Assembly (NCBI GenBank): GCA_019925095.2 | Contig: CM034392.1 | Span: 22,541,887-22,605,886 of the forward strand | Direction of reading: 5' to 3' | DNA from: Dendrolimus kikuchii | Taxonomy: Eukaryota > Arthropoda > Insecta > Lepidoptera > Lasiocampidae | Length of the DNA stretch: 64,000 nucleotides | In this document: one piece after another, positions 10,573 to 22,899 of the stretch | How the letters are laid out: each line of letters starts with the position of its first letter | How positions within the stretch are numbered: position 1 is the stretch's first letter | The notes under the pieces: generated by a model | The model's database searches: none | What the model saw: only the letters and a program-made list of their open reading frames with translations | What the model was told of the DNA's origin: nothing | Position numbers and translations under genes: made by a program

Positions 10573-13500
10573 TGCTTATATATTACTTTGATGTATAAGC
10601 TGTATAATTATAAAGTTTCATCAAAATCGATTCAATTATTTTTGCGTGCAATAATAAGAAACATCAATCCATCCTCAGAAACTTTCTCGTTTATTTTAGG
10701 ATTAAAGTAGTGGTATTTTGTAACAAATACATAAGGTATGCGGGCTTTTTCTATAGTAGGGATACGACCCACGACGACAGCTCAGATACCGTTAGTGTTG
10801 CTTATTCGGTATTTGGCGAGCGGTGAGAAGCCACATATGTTTTGCATACAATGCCCATGTTGGTGAGCGCTTGCGCAACACACCGCGGTCATCGGGCCGG
10901 ATGTGACGACGCCGACGCCGTCGCGGCTGTTCTAGCACCGAATTGTTACGCCTAGATGTCTAGACTTGATAGGTTTTGTAATTATATGTGACTGTCTTCA
11001 TTTATCTCGGTAATTCATTTATTCTGTTTTAACCTTATGCATTATGGGAATATGTACTAACATTTATCGTTCTAGTGCATAAACTAACATCTGTATTCTA
11101 TATATTACCACTTTGTTCTTTTGTAAATGAACTGTTGGATCATCAAGGGTCCAATTTTGCATTTCAATATCTTGACGTTGCGATGCGATAGCGTCAAAAA
11201 TTCGTATTTGGCTAAATCCACAATATCTGCTCGATATCGCTGCGGCGCAATAATAACAAGAAAAAATTGGTATTACCACTAGCAGAAATGGCGTTAGCCA
11301 ACATGAAAATTGAAAAGGTACCAAAGTTTTAAACATTTGTTTCGCGAGTTTTCGCTATATTTATAAAGATAGAGTGGCATGCTACGTGCACGCTATTGAA
11401 ATTAACAGAATATCGAAATCAAGCCAATCGAACGATTAAGAAGATACTGTCCGACGATTTTGACGAGATAGTAATAATAGCACTATTGGGCTCCAGATAT
11501 AATATATGATACAATAATAAACACGAAGTTGTGATATCTTAGTTACTATCATACCCGCGTATCAATCTAATGATGGTTTCGTTCCTGGCTGAGGAGGAGC
11601 ATGCCTCGCTTAGGCATATTGTTACAATTACCGTTTGCTGACGTTAAAGGAAAAATTGACTAGAAAACTTGCACTATGAAACATCCAATGAAAAGTTCCA
11701 AGTTCAGGATGGGGATATTTACGGACTGACATGATTTGGACTTGTATACTTATAGGTTTGCAATTGAGTAATAGCTTCTATGTATATGGAAGCCTAGGCA
11801 AACCTTGTTTTTGAATAAGTGTTGCCTTGGGTGGTCTAGCAAGGTCATCTCATCCACTAGCACATGAGCCTTGCCAAGTAGATGCTTGGCACGTTGGCCA
11901 AACGGAGCCGCTGGCCGCATCCGGTCACAGCTATGTAAATCAGCTCTACACTTGGACACTTGATTGTACGACCGTCCTTGGAAGTGTTGATCGAGTTGTT
12001 TCGACGAATTGCGATCATTGAATTGAATGGTCGTGAATGCATTACGATTTCATTTTCTAACTTGGTAAGAACATTATAAATTTTTTTAGGAATTGGAGTC
12101 TCTAAGCCTAAGCAATCTTCATCTCCACTATTATTACGACATTAGTTTCAATGCATGAATATTATCACGCCAGTTTCATACAGAGGTCGGCAGGGGTAAT
12201 GAATCTCCACTTGCTACGATTCTGGCATATGTATTTCGCTTTTTCTGTTTTCATTAGTCATTTCGTACATGTATTTGAAGTACTTTTTCCCTTAAAAATT
12301 ACTTAGTTCACCTTACGAAATTACATTTAAACGTCCGAAATAACGTGTTGTCCTCAAATCAGATTTAATAACAGGCCAAAAAACCTTTTAACGCAAATGC
12401 ACATATAGATAAAAGACAATCTGAACAGCTGGAATTCAAAGCATGTGCATCGCACAAGGCCGCCCTGTGTAGCAACAAAATGAATCCGCCGGGTTTATCT
12501 AAGATCGATTGTTTGGTCCCGCATAAAGAGTCGGCATTGAGCGCTATCTTAGGTTCATCGGCCTATATCACATGCGTTGTGCAACTTCGCGAATGCAACT
12601 TACTCTTAACGTGGCCGTCTGGGTTCAACCAAGCATTCAATTCAAATTACTCTAAAATATTTATAAAAGTGAAATACGGAAACGAATTTTTTATTTTCTT
12701 TTTAAAACTTAGATTGTACATGTACACTGTATACCCAAATGGAGACAATGTGTACGACAGAAACATTATTTGATTTAATAATTTTAACCATCTCTACAAA
12801 ATTATCGAAGCGTGAATGAAGATTATTAGAAACTACTTACTAAAGTAAATATAGAAAGTACCAGAATGACTTATGAAGTGTTATCTTTTATTTATGAAGT
12901 TCTAAAAGGTATACGATTGTCACGCGTCGACCTTAATGATTATTATGATGTGTTTGATGTACCACGCTATATTAGCTCGCCAGTTATGGAGAGATATTGA
13001 ATATGAGATGACCTTAATACGATTCTCTTCGTGGGCTGTTGCACGAAAAGGGTCTAGAGTGACAGCTTGTTGGCGCAATGCGTGTGTGTATCGACTTAAG
13101 GGACCAAAATATTGTAATATATACTATATAACACTCTATTTGATTAGACTGATTTTAAAAGACCCCAGACTTTTGTAAAAGTTTTCAATTTTAATATTAA
13201 CTTGTTTAATAGCAATGGGGAAGGTAATACGAAAGTGCAAGACTTCTGATGTGTAGAAAGTTGTGAGTTGACTCACACAGGAGGCATGCAGGTCGTAAAT
13301 AATATTTATCTAATTATAGTAAACTGTTAAGCTTTTTATAATTTTTAAATGTATATGTTTAGATATTATGTTAATATTTTGACAATTTATCGTATTAGAT
13401 AATAAATAAATGTCATATACTTGGGTTGGAAGTTTAAAAATATTAATACGAGAGCAGTTTTCGCACGAATGACTGTTTGTAATTATAAGGAAATGTATTG

Positions 13501-13683
13501 CAGAAAGATAAGTGTATCTCTTAGACAATTCAGAAAACAGCGGTACTTATATGGGAACGCAATGCTCTGGTTACGACTGCAGTAAGATCCGTTATATGAG
13601 CCAGTCTAACAATAAGCGACACTAAATATTACCTCTACCTATACATTATCTTTGTTGACATAGAAAAAAAAAATTACAGAGCC
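10573..13683. other. Non-coding DNA with two mixed-composition islands
   Basis: No gene recognised. 10740-10960 has a CpG-rich part (gacgacgccgacgccgtcg). 12420-12620 is also less AT-rich. Both are possible regulatory or conserved elements only. Confidence 0.25.
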
Positions 13684-13737
13684 TTATTACTGTCTTTTGG
13701 TCGGAGATTACTATCTCTGACCAAAAGACAGTAATAA
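13684..13737. repeat. Near-perfect 25 bp-arm hairpin
   Basis: Arms ttattactgtcttttggtc and gaccaaaagacagtaataa (19 bp, perfect) continue for six more pairs with one mismatch and a four base loop (tact). Confidence 0.7.
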
Positions 13738-15027
13738 ATAAATTTCAAAAGTGGCTGTAAGAATATTGTCGATTTTTTATTCAAACTATTCTTCTCCAAT
13801 TTTACTGTACTTCTTATACTGATTTAACAGTGATTCTCTATATTGTTTCTTGTGGTTGTGTTCTAGTTGTTTTAATGGTCAAAATGTCATCAAATAATTC
13901 TGATTGATCTGATCTGATGATGGGTATAGAGAGGAGGAGCATGATTTGACACATCAACTTGATTTGGCCTAAGACTACATGAACAATGCCTAAAATCTTT
14001 CTCAGTACAGTGTCGTCTAAAAGACATCAAGTCTCTGGATGCTCAAATCCTCGTGAAAATAATAATACAAGTCTTGTTTGTCTGGTGAAGTTTATAGGAC
14101 ATTTCACCAATTACAGGGTAACGATTAATTAATTACTTGCGAACATTTGCAATAATATAACGTACTTTTGTCCGAACTGAAATTGGTTCGAGTCTTGAAA
14201 CTTACTTATCGCACGGTGTTTGTTAGAAGTTTTCTGTGATTTTGATTTGATAGAATAATTAATCCATAGGTATTTTATTTTTAATTGCTTAGGTAGTTAG
14301 TTATATGTGATAAATTAGGCGATATGTTTTTTACCTTTTTTAATCTTTCCGATTTCCGTGGCGTCAACATCAATCAAAATTTGAAAAATGTAGTTACTAA
14401 AAATTTTTTTATTTATTGCGAAATTATTTAAAGCTTACAAGATTTTGATTAAGTTTTTGTCAGAACTTGGATATAAATTGAATTAATTAAGCAATCCCGC
14501 GGAGCGCAATGCACTGTTGCAAAAGCCTTTGTTTAGCTTTTTCTCATTGTAAAATACTAATTTAAAGTGAACATAATAAGACCACACAATAATAAATTTT
14601 TACAATGCGATTTCTGTTTTTTGCAAAACCATTGTTTGCAAATAAACAAGGAACAGAGAATGGGTTTCTCACGTTACATTCCGAAATTGTTGAGATCACC
14701 TCAAAAGATCACAGTGGGAACCGCGAAAGCACTTCTGTATTATGATAATCGCATTGTTATTTCGACAATGGTATAAATATTAATAATATGATCAAAATGC
14801 GGAAATCATGTTTTGACCTTTAGTATTTCTATGCGGATCATGGTCAATGTCAAGCAAGTTTCTTCGTACATGTTATCAAAGGAAGGCGATTCAGGAAAAT
14901 TGTACAAGAAAAATTGGTTGTTATGTATAAGTTAATTTAATGTCATTATTGTACTAGTATTTGTACGTGATCTCGTCCATGTTGGACATACAGTGAAGGC
15001 CATTATTGAGTCAATGCTATTTGGCGA
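13738..15027. other. AT-rich DNA, nothing recognised
   Basis: No supported gene or repeat. Confidence 0.4.
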
Positions 15028-15556
15028 GGATTATATCGAAATCAGTTGGGCTGGCCACCATTCTGTAAGCTTCGTCAAGTCTTCTCGTCGACTATCCCAC
15101 AAAGCTTGAAGACAAAAGTTTTCGAGCAGTGCATCCTCCGCGTCCTGACCTACGGGGCCGAGACACGGACACTGACAGCAAGATTGGTCCACAAGTTCCA
15201 AGTCGCACAAAGTTGGTGTTTCTCTTTGCATAGAATTAGAAATGAAAATATCCGTAAGTGAACCAAGGTAATCGACATAGCTCTCAAAATTAGCAAGTTG
15301 AAGTGACAGTGGGCTGATCACGTCTACCACAGGACCGATGGCCGATGGAGCAGATGAGTCCTGGAGTGGAGACCGCGTCTCGGTAAACGTAGTGTCGGAC
15401 ACCCTTCAGCCCGATGGACCGACGACGACCTGTGTAAGGTCGCCGGTAGGCGTTAGATGAAGAAGCAGAGGACAGGGATGAGTGGCACCGACTTGGGGAG
15501 ACCTATGTCCAGCAGTGGACTGCGAATGGCTGACGACGACGACGACGACGACGATG
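15028..15556 (+). mobile_element. RTE-clade LINE, 5'-truncated, with GAC tail
   Basis: The translation contains KLRQVFSSTIPQSLKTKVF, LTYGAETRTLT and HRIRNENIRK, the C-terminal reverse transcriptase region typical of lepidopteran RTE elements. Later frames give the usual Arg/Trp-rich tail, but with stops and shifts. The 3' end is tccagcagtggactgcgaa followed by (gac)n ending about 15556, the normal RTE microsatellite tail. Non-functional relic. Confidence 0.8.
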
Positions 15557-17842
15557 ATATCGAAATCGGTTTAAAATTTACATAACGACTCGGTCGGACT
15601 CGATCTCGGAAGAATTCCTTTGGTTTCCTATTATAAAGTACCTCAATAGTTAATCCAGAAAAATTAATATCAAACTTAAAACAGCTAAAAATTGTATTCT
15701 ACAACTACCCTATCTGTAAATTGAGTTTTCAAATATCGTTAATGTACACGGTACGTAAAACTTTATATTGTAACATTACTAAGTTGTTTTTCGCCAATTG
15801 AATATTTAGTGACACAGGAAGTGCGTGTAAGCATTCGGACCATTGTAAGGCTGTCACATTTCGGCGAAGCACTTACAATACGGCCTAACTTAACAGTTAC
15901 ACAACCGGCTCTCACTAGTGATTCCTAGGAGCTACCAATATACTTGTAACTATTATAATAATTAATAAATGTGGAATATATTTTAATAGCTTTGCAGCAC
16001 TGCTTGTGATGCGGGGTCTATTTTTGCGTCTTATATAGCAGTAGTGCAATGAATATTAAAAGGTTTATTCTTGTTATTTTACCAGTGATTTATAACATTT
16101 GAGTAATGCGCTGTAAGACTACCCGATTAGGGCATTTATATTCGTTTTGCAGACTTAGAGGTCGTTCGTCCCGGTTCTCGTCTGATGCCACCTATTCTTT
16201 TGCATGCCGCATTTTAAATCCTGATTCCGTATGCGTATTGCTATTAACACATTGAAAGCACCACACCACCTGAATATTATAATAGGTAGCATCGACATAG
16301 ATTCTATTCTTTTGGAAATTTCTATCTATATAATAAAAGTATGCATTAGGCTATTCTTTTCTTTCACCTTCTCCCAATTGTATTTGGGTCGGCATAATAT
16401 GTCTTTTCCTTCGACACTCCTCTATTCTGACATACATCCTCTGTCACACCACAAATGATCATATCATCCTTCACACAATCCATTCATCTCTTTATTGGTC
16501 ATTCGTCTATTATTGATTATTACTATTTTTTTGCATAATTTTCTTGCATCCGATGAATTCCGTGCTAGAATAACCTTTTTATATTCAATAATGCTCAAAA
16601 CTTTGTTTATTAGTAGTTCTCATGTCAGCCTTAAAACACGATTTGTAGAGCATATCACGTGGCTTGACTCGCGTATATATTCGGTCCGTGTATGCCTAGG
16701 AAACTGTTCCAAGTTCCAGAATAAAGAGGGCATAAGTTCCTCCCTGTTATTGAAATTACACTTATAAGTAACAAATTTCAAGAAATCTGATAATTTAATA
16801 AATTTCAATTCCTCATCATGCGGAGGCTACCTATATTCATACCTGCCATTAAATCTACATATTATCTATAATAAGATTTCACGATGATCTATTTACCTCC
16901 AAGAGATTTGATAAGAGTCACCTTCACATTTAAATTTGTCGAATATAAAATTATATTACTATTTCTATTTTAAGCGTATAGGCTAGTTATAAGTATTTAT
17001 ACCTACTCTTTAAATTTTTGGTCGCCATACTGACTTGAATGCCATTGTATTCCACAGATTTCTGTTTATGGCAAGCTAACGAGCACACCTTTCATGTGGT
17101 GTCGCGAGTAAATCTGCTTCGCCCCCGTGCGCTTTCTAGTTACTCCATATTGTAGTGTTAATCTATTGAAACACAGTGGGAGTTTATTGACTCGGTCGAC
17201 ACAGCCAAGACCGCTCGGCATGCGGCAGGTTGGCGGATGTAGGTGTTCGCAAATATTAGCACTTACCTAATTCACTACTCAAAGACAAGTTTGCTTTATT
17301 ACTTAACCGGGTAGTTAATTTTTATGTTTTTGCCTTGTCACCTACACCCGCCTCCAGGACTGGCTTTCCAAGATTCTTAGTTGTGGCGTGGGTAGGCGTA
17401 ATCGAAAGACACGTGAATGACAGCGCGGAGGTCGCATTGAATGGTGAATCAATCAACATTTATATGAGATCAAAGATTAAAATTATCTGTTGTATCTGGT
17501 GACAATGAATCATCTTGGGGTTCGTTGACATGATTTTTTGTAATTTGATAAAATACACAAATAGTTTGATCGTGTGTTTCACTGTAAAACAGGCGGTGCG
17601 CGGGGCGGTCCGTTGGTGTACATGCGCCCGCGGCCGCGGCGAGGTCGCAATCGATACGCGTGCGCAATATGAATGAATGTATTCCCCGCTTCGTCGCCCC
17701 TGTCGGCTCTGCCATCTTACAATCAATGGACTGCACGTGGCAATCAACTATGTTAATTATTATTTTTTATATATAATGTATATTCACATTACATTCGTAA
17801 TACGTACCTTCTTATAAGTTCGTTTGAACAATTATTTTACAC
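15557..17842. other. Non-coding DNA with a CpG island near 17580-17740
   Basis: No gene recognised. The segment 17590-17710 is unusually CpG-rich (ggtgcgcggggcggtccg; gcccgcggccgcggcgagg) for this AT-rich region. It could be a promoter or an alternative first exon of Hecw; no frame supports coding. Confidence 0.3.
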
Positions 17843-18360
17843 TAGCTTCCGCCCGCGACTTCGTACGCGTGGAATAGTTAAAAAAAAGTAAGTTAAATAA
17901 ACCCTCCCGATTTTAAAACATTCTTCATTGGTGCTCCGCTCCTATTGGTCTTAGCGGGATGATATATAGCCTAATTGTTTTTTAATGTATAAATTGTTTT
18001 ATTGTATGATGAAACCGGCAATATCAATACTTAATTAGGTGCATAAGTTGTATAATAAGCTGTTTAAGTAATTAAAGTTTTTTAACTGTCCCACGGGAAC
18101 TCTTTAATTTTTAGGGATCAAAAGTATCCTATGTTGACCAAGGATATAAGCTCCGACCATACAAAATTTCATTTCAATCGGTCCAGTCTTTTCGGAGATT
18201 AGCCCGTACAAACAGAGAAACAAAAAAAATTGAAAAAATCTAAATTAGTTCTATTTCACTTCTTACATCCCCCTGGCTCGGTTTTTAGCATTTTTTTCAT
18301 TGTACAGAAATTCGACCTCTACAATTTTATTATAGATATCTAATTTATATTATTCGTTTT
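17843..18360. repeat. Dispersed repeat D, copy 2 (longer)
   Basis: Starts gcttccgcccgcgacttcg and ends near ttttattatagatatc. Interior blocks include tcatttcaatcggtccag and gattagcccgtacaaac, typical of abundant lepidopteran interspersed repeats. Roughly 500 bp; class not assigned. Confidence 0.55.
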
Positions 18361-18388
18361 ACAATACATCGTCTATGTTGGACGTCCG

Positions 18389-18437
18389 GCCGCTTTCCAT
18401 CAGACAGGTTGTCTGCCTGCTTTTCTGCTGCAGGCAA
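18389..18437 (+). repeat. SINE-A 3' fragment
   Basis: ccgctttccatcagac plus a CTGCCTG block and an A-run: the last ~50 bp of SINE-A. Confidence 0.5.
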
Positions 18438-18665
18438 CAAAAAAAAAAATAATTCTGATAAAGAACAGTTTTTGAAAGACAAGTAAAAAATAAATCCTAC
18501 TATCTACAGTTCTACACTAATCGTATGTGACACAGCTTTGCAACGTATCTATTATCTCTATTTCAATTTTTCCCTTTAATGGTCCATAACTTTTGGTAAC
18601 TTATTATTCGTGGATATAACTGTTACATGGTAGCACTAATTTTAACATTTTTGTATTATTTTTAT

Positions 18666-18989
18666 CCGTGCAGGAACGGAGAAAGAATACAATTTCCTGC
18701 GGCCGGGCGGACTGTCGTAAGAGGCGACAAAACAACCCACAGCCAGCTGGTAGGGCATTTGCCCGACTAGATGGCTACCACCCCTGGTCTAGAGTATGTC
18801 GCCATAACAACCTTGAGTTGTGTTCCGGCATTAATGACTAGGTTCCAGTCTCCTTTAAGAGAGCAGCAGCGCATTTGTAGCACCTTTGGTGTTGCAAATG
18901 TCCATAGGCGATGGTAACCGCTTTCAATCAAGTGGGCCGTCTGCCTGTCTGCTGAATTCCTGAAATAAAAAAATAAATAAAAAAAAAAC
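18666..18989 (+). repeat. SINE-A, full-length copy
   Basis: Same 5' end (cgtgcaggaacggagaaag) and same order as the 10263 copy, ending in a long A-rich tail. Confidence 0.7.
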
Positions 18990-19014
18990 AATACTAAATC
19001 TCCACTTTTTTTAA

Positions 19015-19165
19015 AAACAACTCTACGGGCTCAAGTTCCGTACCCTTTTTTACAACTTAATTTCTAAGAAAGTTTTTAGAGTTCATACACGCTTATTGTT
19101 TATTTTTATTATTGTGTGTGACATTAATTTAGTGATTTTTGTGCTGTGGTGTACCTTAGAATAAC
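19015..19165. repeat. Dispersed repeat E, copy 2
   Basis: Shares caagttccgtaccctttt and catacacgcttattgttta with 5415-5555. Confidence 0.55.
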
Positions 19166-20175
19166 CTATTATATTAATTTATTCTAATTTTAATATTAAA
19201 CTTATACTAATGTAGAGTGTATCTCTTACATGCTGGTGTTGTGAGGAAGTGCATGTGCAGTGTCTGCCTTATGTCTATATCTATATATATTATCCTATCT
19301 AGTGCCATGTGTGTTGTTTTTTCCTTTCTGTATCTGGGTTATTAATTTTTAGGCTCTTTGTGTGTCTTGGTTTGTTTGTGAAGTATGCGTGTAATGCAAT
19401 GCGATGGTAGTGCGCGTTGTTGTTAGTATGTGTATAAGTTTTGTTGTTAGTTGTGTGTTTGTGACTTTGTGTGGTATTATAATTTATTGTTTAATTGTTG
19501 TGAGATGAAAATTCTCCACTAACAATATTTAAAATTATCGAAACAGCGTTGAGTGGCAAAGATTAGGCACGAAGTTACGCCTGCCGCCCACGAATTATCG
19601 AACGCTTGCCGAAGTGATCAAGTATTTTCGAGTTCAACATATTGTTTAAAATATGCCAATCAAATAGGCGTTTGAATACAAATTAACTATACCAGTTTAA
19701 ATTTATTTAGTCGATAAGAATTATTGTTACGGAACATCTAGCAAGCCATAAATGGCGATAACGGGCGGATACGCGGTCACCGTATAAGGCATCTGGCACG
19801 GCCGGCCCTTACGGGAGAGGTATCGCTAGCACACGGGTGCACTCGCCATGTTTAGTAACCCTTATGAGGTGACAACCATATCAAACAGTCAGATAATATC
19901 ATGCCTTATTCAGATCGAATAAAGTGACGTTAGGTAAGGACGGGCCAAGGTTGTTCTACAGGCGAGTAAACCGTGATGGCCATGTTTAAATACAGATACG
20001 TACATGTTTAAATAATAAAAAATGTAAATTCCATTCTATTCTCATCTTAAGATGCAAACTTAATATGAACAGGGTATGTCTCTACATCGGTTAGCCTTTG
20101 ACCCTATTTATCATTAAAGAGAATAAATACAAAACAAAAAGGACAAAAAAGAAAATAAAAAATATATAAAAGAAT
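19166..20175. other. Non-coding DNA; GC-richer block near 19735-19870
   Basis: The block 19735-19870 starts tgttacggaacat and is GC-richer than its surroundings. It could be part of an LTR or another repeat, but no second copy or end was found. Confidence 0.25.
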
Positions 20176-20658
20176 AAAAATCGAAATGTGTGCTGGGACA
20201 CATAGTAGAAGTGAAGCTTCAACGGATAAGTGGCAAAATAAATCGCAACAAAATTTTAACTTCAAATTTTACGGGTAGGCTTTCAAATTGGACAAGTACA
20301 TTAACAATCTGCCCGAAAACTTCAAGTCAAAATTTTGTGCGATTTGTTTTGCCACTTGTCCATTGAAGTTTCATTTCTACTATGTGTCCCTGCACACATT
20401 TCGATTTTTCGCAGGTTTACTGCAAATTATGATTTGGTTAGGTATAGGTACATTTTAATGAAGGCATTTTTTATTTAAACATATTTTATTTTATTAAACA
20501 AAAAACTGAATTTGATCCGGAACCAGTATCAGTATAAATCATCGATAGTCTAATCTAACATTATGCCGCCTCTCACCACGTCTACTCTAAACTTATACCG
20601 CCTTTCACCAAGGCCGTAACGCTTTTTCCTGACAGAAAAAATCCTATTTCACCCCGTC

Positions 20659-20664
<6 letters not shown>
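20176..20664. mobile_element. Foldback MITE F, copy A (left part)
   Basis: Arms of about 100 bp, 20176-20277 and 20310-20409, are inverted copies at roughly 85-90% identity (aaatgtgtgctgggacac pairs with gtgtccctgcacacatt). They are followed by a unique part (gatttggttaggtat; gatccggaaccagtat; aacattatgccgcctctc) shared with 63120-63372. Interrupted at about 20664 by a LINE; the element end resumes at 22278. Confidence 0.7.
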
Positions 20665-20689
<25 letters not shown>

Positions 20690-20930
20690 ACTTTATTTAT
20701 TTCTCAAAACACAACAGATTCACTAAGAAACCTTGTGTGTGAGACTGGTGCCCGAAATAGATTTATAAGAAATCTGTATGACAGGTCACCAGTGCTCCAC
20801 TCCATGGCTACCAAAAATAAAACATTCTTAAGATTAACTTAAAATTAACTTAATATTAATTAATTAAATAAAATTAACACAGAAATAAAATGTTAGAATA
20901 AAAGATGAATGTATGAGTGTGTGAATGCAT

Positions 20931-20963
20931 GTGCGTGTGTGTGTGTGTGTGTGTGCGTGTGTA

Positions 20964-21017
<54 letters not shown>

Positions 21018-21042
21018 TGTGTGTGTGTGTGTATGTGCGTGT

Positions 21043-21080
<38 letters not shown>

Positions 21081-21245
21081 GTGTGTGTGTGTGTGTGTGC
21101 GTGCGTGTGTGTGGGTGTGCGTGCGTGTGTGTGTGTGACGTGTGATGTGTGTGTGTGCTTGTGCGTGTTAGTTTGCGTGTAGGCGTGGGTGGGTGAGGAT
21201 ATGTTCGGGTGTGTGTGGGTGCGGGTGTATGTAGATGTGAATGTA
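20931..21245. repeat. Long (GT)n microsatellite with interruptions
   Basis: About 300 bp of GT repeats with GC, TA and GGT variants, inside the 3' UTR of the minus-strand LINE. Open frames across it (Val-Cys repeats) are artefacts. Confidence 0.95.
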
Positions 21246-21300
21246 TAGGTAAACTAATTTAAAAACTTCTAGTTAATAACACATTAATACTTTTAGTATT

Positions 21301-22268
21301 TTATATAAGTGGGTGGAGCTGATCTTCTGTCTCCTCATAGCTCAAGGTTTTAAGCCATTTAGTAATTTTTTCTTTGCAGGCGTATTTCTGTAGAGGGTAT
21401 ACTTGTAGAATATTGTTTACTTTATTGTAAAGGTATGGTCCTAGAAAGGGAAAGAATCTTTGGACCAGACTCGTTTGGCAGGTTCTTAAGTTACAAATAG
21501 CAGTTTTTCTGCGCTTGTCACTTAATAGCTGTGAATCATATTGCAACTGTGAATGTTTTTTGAGCAATGTAAGTAATATAAAGGTCTGTCTGACAGTTAA
21601 AACACCCCATTTTTCGTAAAGTTCGTTGGTAGGAAAACGGTAAGGAAGGCCTAAACTAACTTTTAAGATTGCCCTTTGGGCTCTCTCTACTTCGATAAGG
21701 TGGGTTTTCCCTGCACCCCCCCAACAAACAAGACAGTATTCAGTGATGCTTTGGCAAAGTGCAAAATAAACCATTTTTATTACTTTCTTGTCAGCAACGA
21801 ATTTTAGGGACTTGAAAATGTAAATTAGTTTACGTAAACGAGGAACTAGAGAGTTAATATGAGGTTTAAAAGTGAGAGTAGAATCTAATATGATGCCAAG
21901 ATATTTAATTGTCTCAGTTCTTTGGAGGAATGGGCAGTTACAATTTGAGATCGAGTTTTTACAGGAATGTGCAACAATAGATAAAGTAGGTGGAGGAAGG
22001 AGATTGAATTTTGAAGAAAAGGGTAAGTATTTTGTCTTACTGACATTAAGTGTTAATAAATTAGATTTGAGCCAATTACAGACCTTGCTTAGACCAGTTT
22101 GAGCATCTACAAACAAGTCACACCAGTTATTGCCCATGAAAAAAATAGCGGTATCGTCCGCAAAAGTAAGAATTTTGCCATTAGTTATTGGCATGTCGCA
22201 CAGATCGTTGATATAAATGAGAAAAAGCGTTGGGCCAAGAATACTGCCCTGGGGGACGCCAAAATTAA
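21301..22268 (-). CDS. Reverse transcriptase C-terminal part of truncated LINE
   Basis: About 320 codons without a natural start. Motifs in order: GVPQGSILGPTLFLIYINDL (start of the finger/palm region), FADDTAIFF (catalytic box), TIKYLGIILDSTLTFKPHI, then a C-terminal region ending YPLQKYACKEKITKWLK. No RNase H. The endonuclease and the first RT motifs are lost by 5' truncation. The C-terminus is recognisably related to the 988-codon ORF at 49347-52313, so both belong to the same LINE clade. Open but not functional as a whole element. Confidence 0.75.
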
Positions 22269-22277
22269 GTACATATA

Positions 22278-22300
22278 GATGTTTCACTTCAAAAACAAAA
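22278..22300. mobile_element. MITE F copy A, right end after LINE insertion
   Basis: atgtttcacttcaaaaac matches the corresponding block agaagtttcacttcaataaa of copy B at about 63350-63372. Confidence 0.5.
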
Positions 22301-22509
22301 AATAGTTATAAGCCCGGACAATTAAATTCATCCGGAGAGAGGAATAAAAAAAAAACGGTTACCATTAAGCTATTCCTGTTTCTGCGATGAATGAGAGTTT
22401 CTATCAGTCCTATCTTCCCTATCTCATCCCCTCTATACCAATCCTTCTATCTGATCCCTTGTTCAATGCTCTTTATTCCATCCTTCATCCATCCATCTCT
22501 TTAAAGCAA

Positions 22510-22760
22510 TATTTAAAAAGGTTAAGGCTTTCGAAGAGGAACCCATAAAAGATTTGGGTACAAAACCTCAGTTCGCAAAGCGCGACCCAGGCCCCTTTAT
22601 AGCTAGCTATACGTACAACGCCGCTGGCCAACTACATTGTGCGATGTGCGGCCGGGAATTTAAAAACTCATTCGATCTGGCTAGCCATATCGGGGCCCAC
22701 AGGCGGTGCAATAATTACATATGTCATGTCAGAAGTGAAGACTACCTATCTGAGCATGAC
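22510..22760 (+). pseudogene. LINE C-terminal C2H2 zinc-finger fragment
   Basis: The frame from 22510 gives FKKVKAFEEEPIKDLGT, then GQLHCAMCGREFKNSFDLAS and HIGAHRR. The C..C...H...H finger after a VKAFEEER-like helix is the usual C-terminal tail of a lepidopteran LINE ORF2. No reverse transcriptase precedes it, so it is an orphan 3' piece. Confidence 0.6.
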
Positions 22761-22899
22761 GGTCACGCGAGTTCAGTGCTTTTTTCCCCATCCCAAAAGT
22801 GCCCTTGCCTAAAGGAGTTCTCACGTCAAAAAGTATTATATACAGAAAAGGTAATAGTTACAAAAATGCAATAGTTACTCTATCCGTTTACTTATAGAC

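Larger units (their letters stand above)
20665..22268 (-). mobile_element. 5'-truncated CR1/Jockey-like LINE inserted in MITE F
   Basis: Minus-strand element with 3' tail (tta)n at 20665-20690 and an AATAAA-like signal. Flanks gtctatata (20656-20664) and gtacatata (22269-22277) look like an imperfect target-site duplication. The (GT)n array lies in its 3' UTR. Confidence 0.7.

Noticed and set aside
17460..17747. Two overlapping minus-strand frames over a CpG island
   Set aside because: Open because of GC content; neither has a recognisable domain or splice structure.
20909..21182. Open frames encoding Val-Cys repeats
   Set aside because: Translations of the GT microsatellite in three frames; no gene.
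22554..22874. Host C2H2 zinc-finger gene
   Set aside because: The finger is preceded by the VKAFEEE helix typical of LINE ORF2 tails, so it is a transposon remnant.
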